DNA of 8,982 bases from Methanobacteriota archaeon (lineage in GTDB: Archaea; Thermoplasmatota; Poseidoniia; Poseidoniales; Poseidoniaceae), in NCBI GenBank assembly GCA_002689565.1, contig NZGQ01000053.1, positions 2,099-11,080 on the forward strand. The letters are read 5' to 3'. The position numbers and the translations under genes were made by a program. Below the pieces are notes generated by a model. The model ran no database searches, was not told the origin of the DNA, and was given only the letters and a program-made list of their open reading frames with translations. Below are positions 6,678 through 8,982 of this stretch, one piece after another (position 1 is the first letter of the stretch; every line of letters starts with the position of its first letter).

Positions 6678-6706
6678 ACAAAGTAAAGGATTTCTCACAA
6701 TAAATC

Positions 6707-6725
6707 TTTTTTTTGGTGATTTTTT
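6707..6725 (+). terminator. T tracts, possible poly-U terminator or promoter-proximal T-rich DNA
   Basis: Eight T (6707-6714) and six T (6720-6725) are separated by five bases. Archaeal RNA polymerase terminates at U-rich tracts without needing a hairpin. No annotated plus-strand gene ends here, so it would serve only a small RNA starting in this intergenic region or insulate the downstream gene. Flexible promoter DNA is an equally good reading. Confidence 0.25.
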
Positions 6726-6746
6726 CTTATGATTATAGGCGATGGA

Positions 6747-6754
6747 AATAATAC
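6747..6754 (+). promoter_or_regulatory. TATA-like box for the 6778-8523 gene
   Basis: AATAATAC is centred about 27 nt before the ATG at 6778 and preceded by a purine-rich GATGGA stretch that could act as a BRE. There is no Shine-Dalgarno site before the ATG. This fits a leaderless message, as for the divergent regulator. Confidence 0.45.
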
Positions 6755-6777
6755 TTAGTTTGTTTTAGGCTTGGCTA

Positions 6778-8523
6778 ATGGACTTCACATCTTGGCTGAT
6801 GATTGGTATCCTCGGGGGAGCGTTCCTCCTTGGTATTTGGTTCATGTTAGTACGTAATGATGACAGAAATACGCGGTCAATGACGATTCATCGTCAAGAT
6901 TTAACTCGCCGTGGTACCCCTGATTTTTCACAGGCTCACAATGAGTTTGATCGAAAACTAGCAGAGGTCGAGCGCCATCTAAGTGCTAGGCGAAGAGATG
7001 AGAAAGCAATAGCACTCGCCGAAGAAGAAGTTCGTAAGAAATTGGCTGAAGAAGCCGCTGCTAAATTATTGGCAGACGAAAAGGCCAGACTAGCTGAGAT
7101 TGAGGCCGAGGAAGCTCGCAAGAAAGAGGAGTACGAGGCAGCAAGAGAAGCGGAATTGGAAGAAGCACGCAGGCTTGCAGCAGAGAGAGAAGCAGAACGT
7201 CAAGCCGAAGAAGAACGCCTTGCAGCAGAGAGAGAAGCAGAAAGGCAGCGTGATTTGGAAGAGGCTGAAGAAGAGAGACAAACCGAAATTGAAGCTCAAA
7301 AAGAATCTGATGCACTTGAGGAACAAATGGCTTCAGAACAGGCGGACATAGAATTGGAAAAGCGCTTGGAAAGAGAGGGTGCAAAGAGTTCAGAAGTACA
7401 AGTTTCATTGATGTGGGACAATTACAACGACTTAGATTTACACGTACTATGTCCATCTGGAGAGAGAATCCACGGTGGTAACAAGAATTCAGAATGTGGT
7501 GGAGAACTTGACGTTGATGCGAATGTTCGTCCAGAAACGAAGAAACCAGTTGAGAATATTGTCTGGCCTGACTTCAAAGCACCTCCTGGTGAGTATAAGG
7601 TGTATGTTCATCATTACAAGAAGCATAAGAAGCGACGTTCAAAGGATCCTACAAGTTTCCGTGTTGTAGTTAATTCTGGTGGAGAGATTAAGCACTACGA
7701 AGGTGCTTTGTCTTCAGGTGATCCGATTATGCTTGTCTGTGAATTCAGTCTTGAAGCTCCGGAGGAGAGAGGTTCAGAACAAGAGATTGAGCAGGCTCTA
7801 ATCACTCAAGAAACTGAAAGAATTGCTGAAGAAGAACGTATTGCGATTGAATTAGAAGAGCAAAGGCAGGTTGAAATCGCTGAAGCAGAAGAAGAACGCC
7901 TGGCAGAAATTGTAGCCAATGAAGCGGATGAACTGGAATCGATTAAGGCTACAGAGAACGCCCTTAAGGAACTTAGAGAAAGACTAGAGAGAGAAGGTGC
8001 GAAGTCATCTGATGTTCAGATTTCTCTAATGTGGAACAATTACAATGACCTTGATTTACACGTTGTCTGTCCATCTGGTGAAAGAATACATGGTGGAAAC
8101 AGAGAATCTGCTTGTGATGGAGAATTGGATGTAGATGCCAATGTAAGGCCTGAGACAAAGAAGCCTGTTGAAAACGTAGTATGGCCAGAAGGAAAGGCTC
8201 CAGGTGGAACTTACAAGGCATATGTCCATCACTACAAGAAACACAAGAAGCGACGCTCAAGAGACCCAACCAAGTTCAAGGTAGTCTGTAACGCAGGCGG
8301 AGAGATTCTTGAGTATGAAGGGGAAATCACTCACGGTGATCCAATTATGCTGATTTGTGAGTTTACTATTGATGACCCGGAAACAAGGGCTTCTAATGCT
8401 AGTGATGCTCAGGCAAGATTAGCTGCTCTTGATAGTGGAGAATGGGACGGTATTGAAGAGCCGAATCAAGATGAAGAAGTTGTTGAATCTCCAGATATTC
8501 TTGGAGATCTTCTTGATGATTGA
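6778..8523 (+). CDS. Membrane-anchored long-helix protein with two YfaP/DUF2135-like domains
   Basis: The product has 581 residues and unknown function. One transmembrane helix (about 6-25) is followed by basic residues, which by the positive-inside rule puts the rest in the cytoplasm. Residues 54-200 are almost pure Glu/Ala/Arg/Lys and must form a long coiled coil or single charged helix. Two YfaP/DUF2135-like domains follow at about 203-324 and 409-530. Each carries SLMW(D/N)NYNDLDLHV, CPSGERIHGG, GELDVDANVRPETKKPVEN, a VHHYKKHKKRRS basic patch and a DPIML(V/I)CEF end. A second charged helix (about 333-405) links them. The tail 555-581 is acidic. Cysteines C225/C431, C240/C446 and C321/C527 are shared; C504 is extra in copy 2. 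The start has a TATA-like box about 27 nt upstream. The gene stop touches the convergent purP stop. A scaffold or cell-envelope role is possible, but no function is claimed. Confidence 0.9.
   Translation: MDFTSWLMIGILGGAFLLGIWFMLVRNDDRNTRSMTIHRQDLTRRGTPDFSQAHNEFDRKLAEVERHLSARRRDEKAIALAEEEVRKKLAEEAAAKLLADEKARLAEIEAEEARKKEEYEAAREAELEEARRLAAEREAERQAEEERLAAEREAERQRDLEEAEEERQTEIEAQKESDALEEQMASEQADIELEKRLEREGAKSSEVQVSLMWDNYNDLDLHVLCPSGERIHGGNKNSECGGELDVDANVRPETKKPVENIVWPDFKAPPGEYKVYVHHYKKHKKRRSKDPTSFRVVVNSGGEIKHYEGALSSGDPIMLVCEFSLEAPEERGSEQEIEQALITQETERIAEEERIAIELEEQRQVEIAEAEEERLAEIVANEADELESIKATENALKELRERLEREGAKSSDVQISLMWNNYNDLDLHVVCPSGERIHGGNRESACDGELDVDANVRPETKKPVENVVWPEGKAPGGTYKAYVHHYKKHKKRRSRDPTKFKVVCNAGGEILEYEGEITHGDPIMLICEFTIDDPETRASNASDAQARLAALDSGEWDGIEEPNQDEEVVESPDILGDLLDD
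7174..7242 (+). repeat. 24-bp exact direct repeat inside the charged helix
   Basis: Positions 7174-7197 and 7219-7242 are identical, 45 nt (15 codons) apart, and encode LAAEREAE twice within a longer RLAAEREAERQ repeat (residues 132-142 and 147-157). In-frame spacing keeps the helix intact. The DNA identity suggests a recent slippage or duplication. Confidence 0.8.
7366..7749 (+). repeat. First copy of the duplicated DUF2135-like module
   Basis: This encodes residues 197-324. It pairs with 7984-8367 without gaps; my count gives 27 differences in 128 residues, about 79% identity. Many codons differ synonymously, so the duplication is not recent. Confidence 0.85.
7984..8367 (+). repeat. Second copy of the duplicated DUF2135-like module
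   Basis: This encodes residues 403-530 and is offset by 206 residues from copy 1. The match starts at LEREGAKSS, so the end of the preceding helix was duplicated with the domain. Changes cluster in the segment after IHGGN, around residue 470, and in the last third of the domain. Confidence 0.85.
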
Positions 8524-8982
8524 TTAGGAAAGAATCTCTTCAAGGCAATCGTTTTTGATAGCCTTCTTTATTGCTCGAGCAATCCTTCTTCCTGTCGACA
8601 TGAATGGTTCATTGATGTCACTGTAAGGTGAACCTCCTACAAACGGGTTGGAGCCAGCAACAATTCTCGCACTTATTTCGAATACTCTGAATTCGAGTTT
8701 GTCAGTGACAATTGTTTCCAAGCAGAATGAACCAATCATTCCTCTAGAGCCTTCTTCTAATTCAAATGAAGCAGCTACAGTTCCTTCAGCCATTTCGAAT
8801 GCACGAGGAAGAAGACTCTCTCTGATAACAACTGGTTGATTTCCAGTAACTACGAACGAAGGCTCAAGACTCATTTCTCTTAAATCTCTCAAACTTCCAA
8901 GTTTGTAAAACTCATCAACATTTGATTCATCTCTTCTATCCATTGATAATAATTCTAACCGTCCTAGGTTTTTACCTGCCAT
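8524..8982 (-). CDS. purP: FAICAR synthetase PurP, C-terminal part (5' end outside window)
   Basis: PurP makes 5-formaminoimidazole-4-carboxamide ribonucleotide from AICAR, formate and ATP. This is the archaeal alternative to the bacterial PurH transformylase step. The visible 152 residues are the C-terminal part of an ATP-grasp enzyme of about 350 residues. Signatures are LLSMDRRDESNVD (11-23), VVIRESLLPRAFE (51-63), FCLET (86-90), the FEISARIVAGSNPFVGGSPYS block (101-121) and GRRIARAIKKA (131-141). The acidic residues in CLET and FEIS are in the places expected for metal and nucleotide binding. The usual YLYFGEP loop is replaced by DINEP. The ATG at the window edge is internal, since PurP has a long N-terminal half before LELL. 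Its TAA directly abuts the TGA of the convergent upstream gene. Synteny with the aromatic operon is not meaningful because transcription comes from the right. Confidence 0.93.
   Translation of the reverse strand: MAGKNLGRLELLSMDRRDESNVDEFYKLGSLRDLREMSLEPSFVVTGNQPVVIRESLLPRAFEMAEGTVAASFELEEGSRGMIGSFCLETIVTDKLEFRVFEISARIVAGSNPFVGGSPYSDINEPFMSTGRRIARAIKKAIKNDCLEEILS

Noticed and set aside
6675..6704. Nine-codon open frame (MDKVKDFSQ) in the intergenic region
   Set aside because: It is too short, has no ribosome binding site or homology, and lies in AT-rich promoter DNA.
7100..7400. Repetitive GA-rich tract considered as a CRISPR array or satellite repeat
   Set aside because: The periodicity is in codons and inside a continuous reading frame, with no regular spacers.
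7061..7456. Minus-strand Leu/Phe/Cys-rich open frames opposite the charged helix, looking like membrane proteins
   Set aside because: GAA, GAG and AAG codons read backwards give Phe, Leu and Ser, so the apparent hydrophobic protein is an artefact of the Glu/Lys-rich helix.
1..8982. Mobile elements, defence genes, tRNA or rRNA genes
   Set aside because: I found no transposase, integrase, nuclease or defence-type domain, no flanking direct repeats and no tRNA-like cloverleaf; nearly all sequence is housekeeping coding DNA.

Overview
The window looks like archaeal chromosome of moderate GC. It most resembles an uncultured marine Thermoplasmatota such as Marine Group II/III (Poseidoniales). That assignment is an inference. 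It rests on an archaeal-only aromatic pathway start (AroA'/AroB'), a GHMP-type archaeal shikimate kinase, a Bat-type (HTH_10) regulator, archaeal PurP, and TATA-type promoters placed for leaderless transcription. No rRNA, tRNA, CRISPR array, insertion sequence or integrase is visible, so this is ordinary core chromosome.

Layout. Positions 1-75 hold the last 24 codons of an unrecognised plus-strand gene. It is followed closely by a six-helix membrane protein of unknown function (88-1002), whose 3' end overlaps the convergent operon by 34 bp. The minus strand from about 6572 down to 969 is a tight gene string: Bat-type regulator, AroA' (ADH synthase), AroB' (3-dehydroquinate synthase II), archaeal shikimate kinase, chorismate synthase, aspartate kinase. 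Gaps are -8 to 30 nt, so it is probably one operon. A 205-bp divergent intergenic region (6573-6777) carries a TATA-like box at the leaderless distance from each flanking gene, a 10-bp palindrome, small hairpins and T tracts. To its right is a 581-residue membrane-anchored protein (6778-8523) with a long charged helix and two near-identical YfaP/DUF2135-like domains. Its stop codon directly abuts the stop of a convergent, truncated purP (8524 to beyond the right edge).

How the genes work together. AroA' condenses a deoxy-ketohexose phosphate with L-aspartate semialdehyde. AroB' converts the product to 3-dehydroquinate. Shikimate kinase and chorismate synthase act later in the route to chorismate. 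Aspartate kinase catalyses the first step towards aspartate semialdehyde, so its place at the end of this operon couples precursor supply to demand. 3-dehydroquinate dehydratase, shikimate dehydrogenase, EPSP synthase and aspartate-semialdehyde dehydrogenase are absent here and must lie elsewhere. The regulator heading the operon may control it. The most novel object is the tandem-domain, membrane-anchored helical protein, whose function is unknown.
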